This document shows positions 23,338 through 36,418 of a stretch of DNA of 64,000 bases, piece by piece (positions within the stretch are counted from its first letter, which is position 1; each line of letters starts with the position of its first letter). Below the pieces are notes generated by a model. The model saw only the letters and a program-made list of their open reading frames with translations. It was not told the origin of the DNA and searched no databases. The position numbers and the translations under genes were made by a program. Source of the DNA: Lycorma delicatula (taxonomy: Eukaryota; Arthropoda; Insecta; Hemiptera; Fulgoridae). Where the stretch lies: positions 16,648,230-16,712,229 of the forward strand of contig NC_134456.1 in the NCBI RefSeq assembly GCF_047948215.1, written 5' to 3'.

Positions 23338-25950
23338 CACCAGCTAAAATATTAATCTGGTAAGTTATCATTTATTTAACAAAGTCACTAAATTATCTCT
23401 TACACGTAGTCGGTTACGGTTTGCATTCTGTTGCAAGAGTTTTTTGTTAGTATTACATTAAAGATTTCTAATCTGAGGAGAACTTTTTATATATTAACCA
23501 CTGTGTACGTGAAAACATAACTGATTTTTATTGAAGTATATCAAGAAAAAAAAATTAATTATCTTTTCCTTCTTCTTGTTATGAATGTTTAAGTTGCATT
23601 TTTAAAATGAAGTTAGGGAAAAAAGTATAGGTTTTGCAGAAAACTTGTGCAGAAAACTTTATACAGTCCCCTATACAAGGGATTCATTCATCATGGTATT
23701 CTGAATTTGATATTAACAGTGTGAAAATAAATCATTTTTTAATTTTTGTTTGTAAAATGTGATTTAAAAAAAATATTATTCACTTCATTGACCGGCCATT
23801 GAAATCAATGTCTGTGTTTTATGGTCAGGATAACACCTACTTCTACAATTTGTCCATGCAATAAAATTTCATTCCTGTTGTTGATCGTTTGATACTGTAA
23901 AATAATTAATGATCAAAGCACACTGTCTTGTTATTCATTCAAAAAAGTCAAAAGCAGTGGTTTCTAAACGTTTCGGACTCGCGTCGCCGTTTTTAATTAC
24001 ATTTTCCAATGTGCCATTCGCAACGAAAATCTATGACTGCCCGTAAGTAAGAGATTAAAATAAATACAATCTATTATGGGTTCATTGCAAAAATTAATAA
24101 CTATAAAAATCTTTTAAAATTTTATTATGAAACTTTAACAATATTTCGCGACAAGCCAGTGAAGAAGCATCTCGTATCATTTGTTGCAGGTACGACAACG
24201 ATTAGATAAGTAGGTTTAGAGTGAACAGCATTAATATGACAACAACGAAATTGATAATGAAAATTGAAGGGAGGATGGTATTACATTGCAACAGGGTCTC
24301 CATTTTTAGTAAGATTAGTTTCTGCTTCAGGTAATTATGTATTCTTTATTGGATGCATGTGCATAGTGGAGTAATTTAGCGTGTTAGAACATTGGAAAAA
24401 ATCGCATTTCCCAGGTAATCATCTCAGTAGTTTGTAAATTTTCTTCATGTTAACTGGGTCATTAAGTATTATAAGTTAGAGATATGTTCAGTCGCGTTCC
24501 CATTCCATACCTCATCATCCCGCTGCCCCTAAAACGGTTGTAATAGTTTTTTAATTATGTTTATTACTGTATCATTATGCATTTTCCTTTGGAATTGGTT
24601 ATGCTAATTCGCGTTCACGTCCCGAAATACCCGCCCCAAAAGTAAGTCTCTGCGTATGTTGTAAATGTTTTTAATTATGTTTTTGCATGTTGGGTTTATT
24701 ACAGGTGTATTTTGTGTTTTAGGTTTTGACTTGTATTTTTTTAAGTCCCGTTCACGTTCCATACACTAATTCCCCTTAAGCCCCTCAGTGGATTTTAAAT
24801 GTATTTTATGTTATGTGTTGTATGTTTTTTGTAGTGTTTTTGTGTTTCATTAGAATTATTTTTGTTTAGTATGTTCGTCATTGTGTTAAGTAGTGTTATA
24901 TGTGTTTAGTATTTTTACAAGTGCATTATGTTATTTAAGTTAAAATTAGTTATGTTTATCGCCCGCGCGTTTCCTAAACGAAACATCAAATCTCCCTATT
25001 TTGAACTCCGATATAATTTTAAAAAGTTTTTGTTACTTATATTTAAAATTAAAGTGAATGCTCGTAAGCCAGGTAAAGGTATAGGTAATTTTCCTATGTT
25101 TTTTAAATTTTATTATGCAATATATTTTACATACATGTAACTGTGTTTTTACGAATTGATTTGATATTTTTAATAATGTTGTTTCAGATTGTTAAACTAT
25201 TCAGGGATAAACTATGGTGTGATGAAGAGAAGAAATGAATAATTTGATTCCAGAAGACTTAATATATTATTAGTTTGTTAATTACTTTACTATTTTTATA
25301 CTAATATTATTTTATTTTGTTTCATGGTTTTTTCAGGCACAATAATATTTGTATATTTAAAAATTAATGTTGGAACAAGAAAACTAAAATAATACTTAGA
25401 AAATTTCCATGTGATGATAAATGTATAAAAAAAAAGATGAAAAATGTAATTTCAACAAGGTCAAGTGAAGATGATCAGTTTAACAATAACAGTATCAACA
25501 TCTAAATGACATAAGTGAGCAAAATTTTCAATTTATTAGTTTTTAAAAAAAGAATATAAAACCTTATGATCAGATTTCTTTATGTAAAAAATTGAAGGAT
25601 TTTTTTTTGTTTAAGACAGTATTAATTTTGACAACATTACATCATTTCATGTAACGGTGCATTAAAGGTTTTAATAAAAACGATCGATTATAGTTATTTA
25701 TCCTTAAATATTAATAAGAAGCTTCTTGTAAACTTTTACTACATTGAACATTTTATTTTTCTAAAGTTGAATCAATGGTATTAATTTTATATTTAATTTT
25801 TAATAATTATTTGTATATGATTTGGTTCGTGTTACTATATTTCTAATAGTAAATCTTTTGTTGTGTTCTCTGTAGACACATTATGTTTATCAAGCAACAT
25901 ATCTAACCTCAATTGTTGTAACCACTGGACCATTTGTGTGAGCTTCGATC
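23338..25950 (+). repeat. Unit U9 (class I, 2613 bp)
   Basis: Counterpart of U4 with one private change, A at 25419 (GATGATAAATG for GATGATGAATG). Confidence 0.96.
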
Positions 25951-28563
25951 CACCAGCTAAAATATTAATCTGGTAAGTTATCATTTATTTAACAAAGTCA
26001 CTAAATTATCTCTTACACGTAGTCGGTTACGGTTTGCATTCTGTTGCAAGAGTTTTTTGTTAGTATTACATTAAAGATTTCTAATCTGAGGAGAACTTTT
26101 TATATATTAACCACTGTGTACGTGAAAACATAACTGATTTTTATTGAAGTATATCAAGAAAAAAAAATTAATTATCTTTTCCTTCTTCTTGTTATGAATG
26201 TTTAAGTTGCATTTTTAAAATGAAGTTAGGGAAAAAAGTATAGGTTTTGCAGAAAACTTGTGCAGAAAACTTTATACAGTCCCCTATACAAGGGATTCAT
26301 TCATCATGGTATTCTGAATTTGATATTAACAGTGTGAAAATAAATCATTTTTTAATTTTTGTTTGTAAAATGTGATTTAAAAAAAATATTATTCACTTCA
26401 TTGACCGGCCATTGAAATCAATGTCTGTGTTTTATGGTCAGGATAACACCTACTTCTACAATTTGTCCATGCAATAAAATTTCATTCCTGTTGTTGATCG
26501 TTTGATACTGTAAAATAATTAATGATCAAAGCACACTGTCTTGTTATTCATTCAAAAAAGTCAAAAGCAGTGGTTTCTAAACGTTTCGGACTCGCGTCGC
26601 CGTTTTTAATTACATTTTCCAATGTGCCATTCGCAACGAAAATCTATGACTGCCCGTAAGTAAGAGATTAAAATAAATACAATCTATTATGGGTTCATTG
26701 CAAAAATTAATAACTATAAAAATCTTTTAAAATTTTATTATGAAACTTTAACAATATTTCGCGACAAGCCAGTGAAGAAGCATCTCGTATCATTTGTTGC
26801 AGGTACGACAACGATTAGATAAGTAGGTTTAGAGTGAACAGCATTAATATGACAACAACGAAATTGATAATGAAAATTGAAGGGAGGATGGTATTACATT
26901 GCAACAGGGTCTCCATTTTTAGTAAGATTAGTTTCTGCTTCAGGTAATTATGTATTCTTTATTGGATGCATGTGCATAGTGGAGTAATTTAGCGTGTTAG
27001 AACATTGGAAAAAATCGCATTTCCCAGGTAATCATCTCAGTAGTTTGTAAATTTTCTTCATGTTAACTGGGTCATTAAGTATTATAAGTTAGAGATATGT
27101 TCAGTCGCGTTCCCATTCCATACCTCATCATCCCGCTGCCCCTAAAACGGTTGTAATAGTTTTTTAATTATGTTTATTACTGTATCATTATGCATTTTCC
27201 TTTGGAATTGGTTATGCTAATTCGCGTTCACGTCCCGAAATACCCGCCCCAAAAGTAAGTCTCTGCGTATGTTGTAAATGTTTTTAATTATGTTTTTGCA
27301 TGTTGGGTTTATTACAGGTGTATTTTGTGTTTTAGGTTTTGACTTGTATTTTTTTAAGTCCCGTTCACGTTCCATACACTAATTCCCCTTAAGCCCCTCA
27401 GTGGATTTTAAATGTATTTTATGTTATGTGTTGTATGTTTTTTGTAGTGTTTTTGTGTTTCATTAGAATTATTTTTGTTTAGTATGTTCGTCATTGTGTT
27501 AAGTAGTGTTATATGTGTTTAGTATTTTTACAAGTGCATTATGTTATTTAAGTTAAAATTAGTTATGTTTATCGCCCGCGCGTTTCCTAAACGAAACATC
27601 AAATCTCCCTATTTTGAACTCCGATATAATTTTAAAAAGTTTTTGTTACTTATATTTAAAATTAAAGTGAATGCTCGTAAGCCAGGTAAAGGTATAGGTA
27701 ATTTTCCTATGTTTTTTAAATTTTATTATGCAATATATTTTACATACATGTAACTGTGTTTTTACGAATTGATTTGATATTTTTAATAATGTTGTTTCAG
27801 ATTGTTAAACTATTCAGGGATAAACTATGGTGTGATGAAGAGAAGAAATGAATAATTTGATTCCAGAAGACTTAATATATTATTAGTTTGTTAATTACTT
27901 TACTATTTTTATACTAATATTATTTTATTTTGTTTCATGGTTTTTTCAGGCACAATAATATTTGTATATTTAAAAATTAATGTTGGAACAAGAAAACTAA
28001 AATAATACTTAGAAAATTTCCATGTGATGATGAATGTATAAAAAAAAAGATGAAAAATGTAATTTCAACAAGGTCAAGTGAAGATGATCAGTTTAACAAT
28101 AACAGTATCAACATCTAAATGACATAAGTGAGCAAAATTTTCAATTTATTAGTTTTTAAAAAAAGAATATAAAACCTTATGATCAGATTTCTTTATGTAA
28201 AAAATTGAAGGATTTTTTTTTGTTTAAGACAGTATTAATTTTGACAACATTACATCATTTCATGTAACGGTGCATTAAAGGTTTTAATAAAAACGATCGA
28301 TTATAGTTATTTATCCTTAAATATTAATAAGAAGCTTCTTGTAAACTTTTACTACATTGAACATTTTATTTTTCTAAAGTTGAATCAATGGTATTAATTT
28401 TATATTTAATTTTTAATAATTATTTGTATATGATTTGGTTCGTGTTACTATATTTCTAATAGTAAATCTTTTGTTGTGTTCTCTGTAGACACATTATGTT
28501 TATCAAGCAACATATCTAACCTCAATTGTTGTAACCACTGGACCATTTGTGTGAGCTTCGATC
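25951..28563 (+). repeat. Unit U10 (class I, 2613 bp)
   Basis: Counterpart of U5 by position, but its last ~550 bp do not carry the U5 markers: nine A instead of ten near 28040, and T instead of A at 28482. The block copy either ended in this unit or was overwritten here by gene conversion. Confidence 0.95.
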
Positions 28564-31177
28564 CACCAGCTAAAATATTAATCTGGTAAGTTATCATTTA
28601 TTTAACAAAGTCACTAAATTATCTCTTACACGTAGTCGGTTACGGTTTGCATTCTGTTGCAAGAGTTTTTTGTTAGTATTACATTAAAGATTTCTAATCT
28701 GAGGAGAACTTTTTATATATTAACCACTGTGTACGTGAAAACATAACTGATTTTTATTGAAGTATATCAAGAAAAAAAAATTAATTATCTTTTCCTTCTT
28801 CTTGTTATGAATGTTTAAGTTGCATTTTTAAAATGAAGTTAGGGAAAAAAGTATAGGTTTTGCAGAAAACTTGTGCAGAAAACTTTATACAGTCCCCTAT
28901 ACAAGGGATTCATTCATCATGGTATTCTGAATTTGATATTAACAGTGTGAAAATAAATCATTTTTTAATTTTTGTTTGTAAAATGTGATTTAAAAAAAAT
29001 ATTATTCACTTCATTGACCGGCCATTGAAATCAATGTCTGTGTTTTATGGTCAGGATAACACCTACTTCTACAATTTGTCCATGCAATAAAATTTCATTC
29101 CTGTTGTTGATCGTTTGATACTGTAAAATAATTAATGATCAAAGCACACTGTCTTGTTATTCATTCAAAAAAGTCAAAAGCAGTGGTTTCTAAACGTTTC
29201 GGACTCGCGTCGCCGTTTTTAATTACATTTTCCAATGTGCCATTCGCAACGAAAATCTATGACTGCCCGTAAGTAAGAGATTAAAATAAATACAATCTAT
29301 TATGGGTTCATTGCAAAAATTAATAACTATAAAAATCTTTTAAAATTTTATTATGAAACTTTAACAATATTTCGCGACAAGCCAGTGAAGAAGCATCTCG
29401 TATCATTTGTTGCAGGTACGACAACGATTAGATAAGTAGGTTTAGAGTGAACAGCATTAATATGACAACAACGAAATTGATAATGAAAATTGAAGGGAGG
29501 ATGGTATTACATTGCAACAGGGTCTCCATTTTTAGTAAGATTAGTTTCTGCTTCAGGTAATTATGTATTCTTTATTGGATGCATGTGCATAGTGGAGTAA
29601 TTTAGCGTGTTAGAACATTGGAAAAAATCGCATTTCCCAGGTAATCATCTCAGTAGTTTGTAAATTTTCTTCATGTTAACTGGGTCATTAAGTATTATAA
29701 GTTAGAGATATGTTCAGTCGCGTTCCCATTCCATACCTCATCATCCCGCTGCCCCTAAAACGGTTGTAATAGTTTTTTAATTATGTTTATTACTGTATCA
29801 TTATGCATTTTCCTTTGGAATTGGTTATGCTAATTCGCGTTCACGTCCCGAAATACCCGCCCCAAAAGTAAGTCTCTGCGTATGTTGTAAATGTTTTTAA
29901 TTATGTTTTTGCATGTTGGGTTTATTACAGGTGTATTTTGTGTTTTAGGTTTTGACTTGTATTTTTTTAAGTCCCGTTCACGTTCCATACACTAATTCCC
30001 CTTAAGCCCCTCAGTGGATTTTAAATGTATTTTATGTTATGTGTTGTATGTTTTTTGTAGTGTTTTTGTGTTTCATTAGAATTATTTTTGTTTAGTATGT
30101 TCGTCATTGTGTTAAGTAGTGTTATATGTGTTTAGTATTTTTACAAGTGCATTATGTTATTTAAGTTAAAATTAGTTATGTTTATCGCCCGCGCGTTTCC
30201 TAAACGAAACATCAAATCTCCCTATTTTGAACTCCGATATAATTTTAAAAAGTTTTTGTTACTTATATTTAAAATTAAAGTGAATGCTCGTAAGCCAGGT
30301 AAAGGTATAGGTAATTTTCCTATGTTTTTTAAATTTTATTATGCAATATATTTTACATACATGTAACTGTGTTTTTACGAATTGATTTGATATTTTTAAT
30401 AATGTTGTTTCAGATTGTTAAACTATTCAGGGATAAACTATGGTGTGATGAAGAGAAGAAATGAATAATTTGATTCCAGAAGACTTAATATATTATTAGT
30501 TTGTTAATTACTTTACTATTTTTATACTAATATTATTTTATTTTGTTTCATGGTTTTTTCAGGCACAATAATATTTGTATATTTAAAAATTAATGTTGGA
30601 ACAAGAAAACTAAAATAATACTTAGAAAATTTCCATGTGATGATGAATGTATAAAAAAAAAAGATGAAAAATGTAATTTCAACAAGGTCAAGTGAAGATG
30701 ATCAGTTTAACAATAACAGTATCAACATCTAAATGACATAAGTGAGCAAAATTTTCAATTTATTAGTTTTTAAAAAAAGAATATAAAACCTTATGATCAG
30801 ATTTCTTTATGTAAAAAATTGAAGGATTTTTTTTTGTTTAAGACAGTATTAATTTTGACAACATTACATCATTTCATGTAACGGTGCATTAAAGGTTTTA
30901 ATAAAATCGATCGATTATAGTTATTTATCCTTAAATATTAATAAGAAGCTTCTTGTAAACTTTTACTACATTGAACATTTTATTTTTCTAAAGTTGAATC
31001 AATGGTATTAATTTTATATTTAATTTTTAATAATTATTTGTATATGATTTGGTTCGTGTTACTATATTTCTAATAGTAAATCTTTTGTTGTGTTCTCTGT
31101 AGACACATTATGTTTATCAAGCAACATATCTAACCTCAATTGTTGTAACCACTGGACCATTTGTGTGAGCTTCGATC
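28564..31177 (+). repeat. Unit U11 (class I, 2614 bp), last class I unit
   Basis: Ten A in the poly-A, and one private substitution, T at 30907, that makes a perfect ATCGATCGAT palindrome. It is the last unit with the class I GAAGGGAGG marker, and it is not followed by a U2-type long unit. Confidence 0.95.
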
Positions 31178-33795
31178 CACCAGCTAAAATATTAATCTGG
31201 TAAGTTATCATTTATTTAACAAAGTCACTAAATTATCTCTTACACGTAGTCGGTTACGGTTTGCATTCTGTTGCAAGAGTTTTTTGTTAGTATTACATTA
31301 AAGATTTCTAATCTGAGGAGAACTTTTTATATATTAACCACTGTGTACGTGAAAACATAACTGATTTTTATTGAAGTATATCAAGAAAAAAAAATTAATT
31401 ATCTTTTCCTTCTTCTTGTTATGAATGTTTAAGTTGCATTTTTAAAATGAAGTTAGGGAAAAAAGTATAGGTTTTGCAGAAAACTTGTGCAGAAAACTTT
31501 ATACAGTCCCCTATACAAGGGATTCATTCATCATGGTATTCTGAATTTGATATTAACAGTGTGAAAATAAATCATTTTTTAATTTTTGTTTGTAAAATGT
31601 GATTTAAAAAAAATATTATTCACTTCATTGACCGGCCATTGAAATCAATGTCTGTGTTTTATAGTCAGGATAACACCTACTTCTACAATTTGTCCATGCA
31701 ATAAAATTTCATTCCTGTCGTTGATCGTTTGATACTGTAAAATAATTAATGATCAAAGCACACTGTCTTGTTATTCATTCAAAAAAGTCAAAAGCAGTGG
31801 TTTCTAAACGTTTCGGACTCGCGTCGCCGTTTTTAATTACATTTTCCAATGTGCCATTCGCAACGAAAATCTATGACTGCCCGTAAGTAAGAGATTAAAA
31901 TAAATACAATCCATTATGGGTTCATTGCAAAAATTAATAACTATAAAAATCTTTTAAAATTTTATTATGAAACTTTAACAATATTTCGCGACAAGCCAGT
32001 GAAGAAGCATCTCGTATCATTTGTTGCAGGTACGACAACGATTAGATAAGTAGGTTTAGAGTGAACAGCATTAATATGACAACAACGAAATTGATAATGA
32101 AAATTGAAAGGAGGATGGTATTACATTGCAACAGGGTCTCCATTTTTAGTAAGATTAGTTTCTGCTTCAGGTAATTATGTATTCTTTATTGGATGCATGT
32201 GCATAGTGGAGTAATTTAGCGTGTTAGAACATTGGAAAAAATCGCATTTCCCAGGTAATCATCTCAGTAGTTTGTAAATTTTCTTCATGTTAACTGGGTC
32301 ATTAAGTATTATAAGTTAGAGATATGTTCAGTCGCGTTCCCATTCCATACCTCATCATCCCGCTGCCCCTAAAACGGTTGTAATAGTTTTTTAATTATGT
32401 TTATTACTGTATCATTATGCATTTTCCTTTGGAATTGGTTATGCTAATTCGCGTTCACGTCCCGAAATACCCGCCCCAAAAGTAAGTCTCTGCGTATGTT
32501 GTAAATGTTTTTAATTATGTTTTTGCATGTTGGGTTTATTACAGGTGTATTTTGTGTTTTAGGTTTTGACTTGTATTTTTTTAAGTCGCGTTCACGTTCC
32601 ATACACTAATTCCCCTTAAGCCCCTCAGTGGATTTTAAATGTATTTTATGTTATGTGTTGTATGTTTTTTGTAGTGTTTTTGTGTTTCATTAGAATTATT
32701 TTTGTTTAGTATGTTCGTCATTGTGTTAAGTAGTGTTATATGTGTTTAGTATTTTTACAAGTGCATTATGTTATTTAAGTTAAAATTAGTTATGATTATC
32801 GCCCGCGCGTTTCCTAAACGAAACATCAAATCTCCCTATTTTGAACTCCGATATAATTTTAAAAAGTTTTTGTTACTTATATTTAAAATTAAAGTGAATG
32901 CTCGTAAGCCAGGTAAAGGTATAGGTAATTTTCCATTGTTTTTTTTAATTTTATTATGCAATATATTTTACATACATGTAACTGTGTTTTTACGAATTGA
33001 TTTGATATTTTTAATAATTTTGTTTCAGATTGTTAAACTAATCAGGGATAAAAACTATGGTGTGATGAAGAAAAGAAATGAATAATTTGATTCCAGAAGA
33101 CTTAATATATTATTAGTTTGTTAATTACTTTACTATTTTTATACTAATATTATTTTATTTTGTTTCATGGTTTTTTCAGGCACAAAAATATTTGTATATT
33201 TAAAAATTAATGTTGGAACAAGAAAACTAAAATAATACTTAGAAAATTTCCATGTGATGATGAATGTATAACAAAAAAAAGATGAAAAATGTAATTTCAA
33301 CAAGGTCAAGTGAAGATGATCAGTTTAACAATAACAGTATCAACATCTAAATGACATAAGTGAGTAAAATTTTCAATTTATTAGATTATAAAAAAAGAAT
33401 ATAAAACCTTATGATCAGATTTCTTTATGTAAAAAATTGAAGGATTTTTTTTTGTTTAAGACAGTATTAATTTTGACAACATTACATCATTTCATGTAAC
33501 GGTGCATTAAAGGTTTTAATAAAAACGATCGATTATAGTTATTTATCCTTAAATATTAATAAGAAGCTTCTTGTAAACTTTTACTACATTGAACATTTTA
33601 TTTTTCTAAAGTTGAATCAATGGTATTAATTTTATATTTAATTTTTAATAATTATTTGTATATGATTTGGTTCGTGTTACTATATTTCTAATAGTAAATC
33701 TTTTGTTGTGTTCTCTGTAGAAACATTATGTTTATCAAGCAACATATCTAACCTCAATTGTTGTAACCACTGGACCATTTGTGTGAGCTTCGATC
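31178..33795 (+). repeat. Unit U12 (class II type X, 2618 bp)
   Basis: First unit with the class II marker GAAAGGAGG (A at 32109). Other differences from U11 are A at 31663, C at 31719, C at 31912 and GTCGCG near 32587. A divergent block then runs from about 32587 to 33390 and includes GGGATAAAAACTATGG, where class I has GGGATAAACTATGG. The poly-A is interrupted by a C. Confidence 0.95.
32768..33085 (+). other. 105-codon extended version of the open frame in type X (U12)
   Basis: The frame matches the 70-codon one for about 56 residues, apart from Ile for Phe at residue 10, and then runs on because of local indels. It adds a hydrophobic stretch (about residues 57-85) and ends with the tail IVKLIRDKNYGVMKKRNE. 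That tail directly follows a TTGTTTCAG acceptor-like motif in the DNA and reads like protein. In class I the same DNA has lost two bases (GATAAAC for GATAAAAAC). It is unrecognised and may be chance or a decayed exon. Confidence 0.2.
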
Positions 33796-36418
33796 CACCA
33801 GCTAAAATATTAAACTGGTATGTTATCATTTATTTAACAAAGTCACTAAATTATCTCTTACACGTAGTCGGTTACGGTTTGCATTCTGTTGCAAGAGTTT
33901 TTTGTTAGTATTACATTAAAGATTTCTAATCTGAGGAGAACTTTTTATATATTAACCACTGTGTACGTGAAAACATAACTGATTTTTATTAAAGTATATC
34001 AAGAAAAAAAAATTAATTAATCTTTTCCTCCTTCTTGTTATGATTGTTTAAGTTGCATTTTTAAAATGAAGTTAGGGAAAAAAGTATAGGTTTTGCAGAA
34101 AACTTCTGCAGAAAACTTTATACAGTCCCCTATACAAGGGATTCATTCATCATGGTATTCTGAATTTGATATTAACAGTGTGAAAATAAATCATTTTTTA
34201 ATTTTTGTTTGTAAAATGTGATTTAAAAAAAATATTATTCACTTCATTGACCGGCCATTGAAATCAATGTCTGTGTTTTATGGTCAGGATAACACCTATT
34301 TCTACAATTTATTCTGTGCTTCCATGCAATAAAATTTCATTCCTGTTCTTGATCGTTTGATACTGTAAAATAATTAATGATCAAAGCACACTGTCTTGTT
34401 ATTCATTCAAAAAAGTCAAAAGCAGTGGTTTCTAAACGTTTCGGACTCGCGTCGCCGTTTTTAATTACATTTTCCAATGTGCCATTCGCAACGAAAATCT
34501 ATGACTGCCCGTAAGTAAGAGATTAAAATAAATACAATCTATTATGGGTTCATTGCAAAAATTAATAACTATAAAAATCTTTTAAAATTTTATTATGAAA
34601 CTTTAACAATATTTCGCGACAAGCCAGTGAAGAAGCATCTCGTATCATTTGTTGCAGGTACGACAACGATTAGATAAGTAGGTTTAGAGTGAACAGCATT
34701 AATATGACAACAACGAAATTGATAATGAAAATTGAAAGGAGGATGGTATTACATTGCAACAGGGTCTCCATTTTTAGTAAGATTAGTTTCTGCTTCAGGT
34801 AATTATGTATTCTTTATTGGATGCATGTGCATAGTGGAGTAATTTAGCGTGTTAGAACATTGGAAAAAATCAATTTTCCCAGGTAATCATCTCAGTAGTT
34901 TGTAAATTTTCTTCATGTTAACTGGGTCATTAAGTATTATAAGTTAGAGATATGTTCAGTCGCGTTCCCATTCCATACCTCATCATCCCGCTGCCCCTAA
35001 AACGGTTGTAATAGTTTTTTAATTATGTTTATTACTGTATCATTATGCATTTTCCTTTGGAATTGGTTATGCTAATTCGCGTTCACGTCCCGAAATACCC
35101 GCCCCAAAAGTAAGTCTCTGCGTATGTTGTAAATGTTTTTAATTATGTTTTTGCATGTTGGGTTTATTACAGGTGTATTTTGTGTTTTAGGTTTTGACTT
35201 GTATTTTTTTAAGTCCCGTTCACGTTCCATACACTAATTCCCCTTAAGCCCCTCAGTGGATTTTAAATGTATTTTATGTTATGTGTTGTATGTTTTTTGT
35301 AGTGTTTTTGTGTTTCATTAGAATTATTTTTGTTTAGTATGTTCGTCATTGTGTTAAGTAGTGTTATATGTGTTTAGTATTTTTACAAGTGCATTATGTT
35401 ATTTAAGTTAAAATTAGTTATGTTTATCGCCCGCGCGTTTCCTAAACGAAACATCAAATCTCCCTATTTTGAACTCCGATATAATTTTAAAAAGTTTTTG
35501 TTACTTATATTTAAAATTAAAGTGAATGCTCGTAAGCCAGGTAAAGGTATAGGTAATTTTCCTATGTTTTTTAAATTTTATTATGCAATATATTTTACAT
35601 ACATGTAACTGTGTTTTTACGAATTGATTTGATATTTTTAATAATGTTGTTTCAGATTGTTAAACTATTCAGGGATAAACTATGGTGTGATGAAGAGAAG
35701 AAATGAATAATTTGATTCCAGAAGACTTAATATATTATTAGTTTGTTAATTACTTTACTATTTTTATACTAATATTATTTTATTTTGTTTCATGGTTTTT
35801 TCAGGCACAATAATATTTGTATATTTAAAAATTAATGTTGGAACAAGAAAACTAATATAATACTTAGAAAATTTCCATGTGATGATGAATGTATAAAAAA
35901 AAAGATGAAAAATGTAATTTCAACAAGGTCAAGTGAAGATGATCAGTTTAACAATAACAGTATCAACATCTAAATGACATAAGTGAGCAAAATTTTCAAT
36001 TTATTAGTTTTTAAAAAAAGAATATAAAACCTTATGATCAGATTTCTTTATGTAAAAAATTGAAGGATTTTTTTTTGTTTAAGACAGTATTAATTTTGAC
36101 AACATTACATCATTTCATGTAACGGTGCATTAAAGGTTTTAATAAAAACGATCGATTATAGTTATTTATCCTTAAATATTAATAAGAAGCTTCTTGTAAA
36201 CTTTTACTACATTGAACATTTTATTTTTCTAAAGTTGAATCAATGGTATTAATTTTATATTTAATTTTTAATAATTATTTGTATATGATTTGGTTCGTGT
36301 TACTATATTTCTAATAGTAAATCTTTTGTTGTGTTCTCTGTAGACACATTATGTTTATCAAGCAACATATCTAACCTCAATTGTTGTAACCACTGGACCA
36401 TTTGTGTGAGCTTCGATC
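33796..36418 (+). repeat. Unit U13 (class II type A, 2623 bp)
   Basis: Begins with AAACTGGTATGTT instead of AATCTGGTAAGTT. It is 10 bp longer in its 5' half: one extra base in TTAATTAATC, and 9 bp where TTTGTCCATG becomes TTTATTCTGTGCTTCCATG. From the 70-codon frame onward it is class I-like. It carries T at 35856, absent from U16, and CAATTTTCCC at 34871. Confidence 0.95.

Larger units (their letters stand above)
14283..28563 (+). repeat. Five-unit higher-order repeat, copy 2 (U6-U10)
   Basis: This is a near-exact copy of 1-14282. The differences I found are C to T at 15941, G to A at 25419, and the end of U10. There the poly-A near 28040 has nine A rather than ten, and the base at 28482 is T where U5 has A at 14201. 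Block identity with copy 1 is therefore certain only to about 28.0 kb. Confidence 0.9.
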
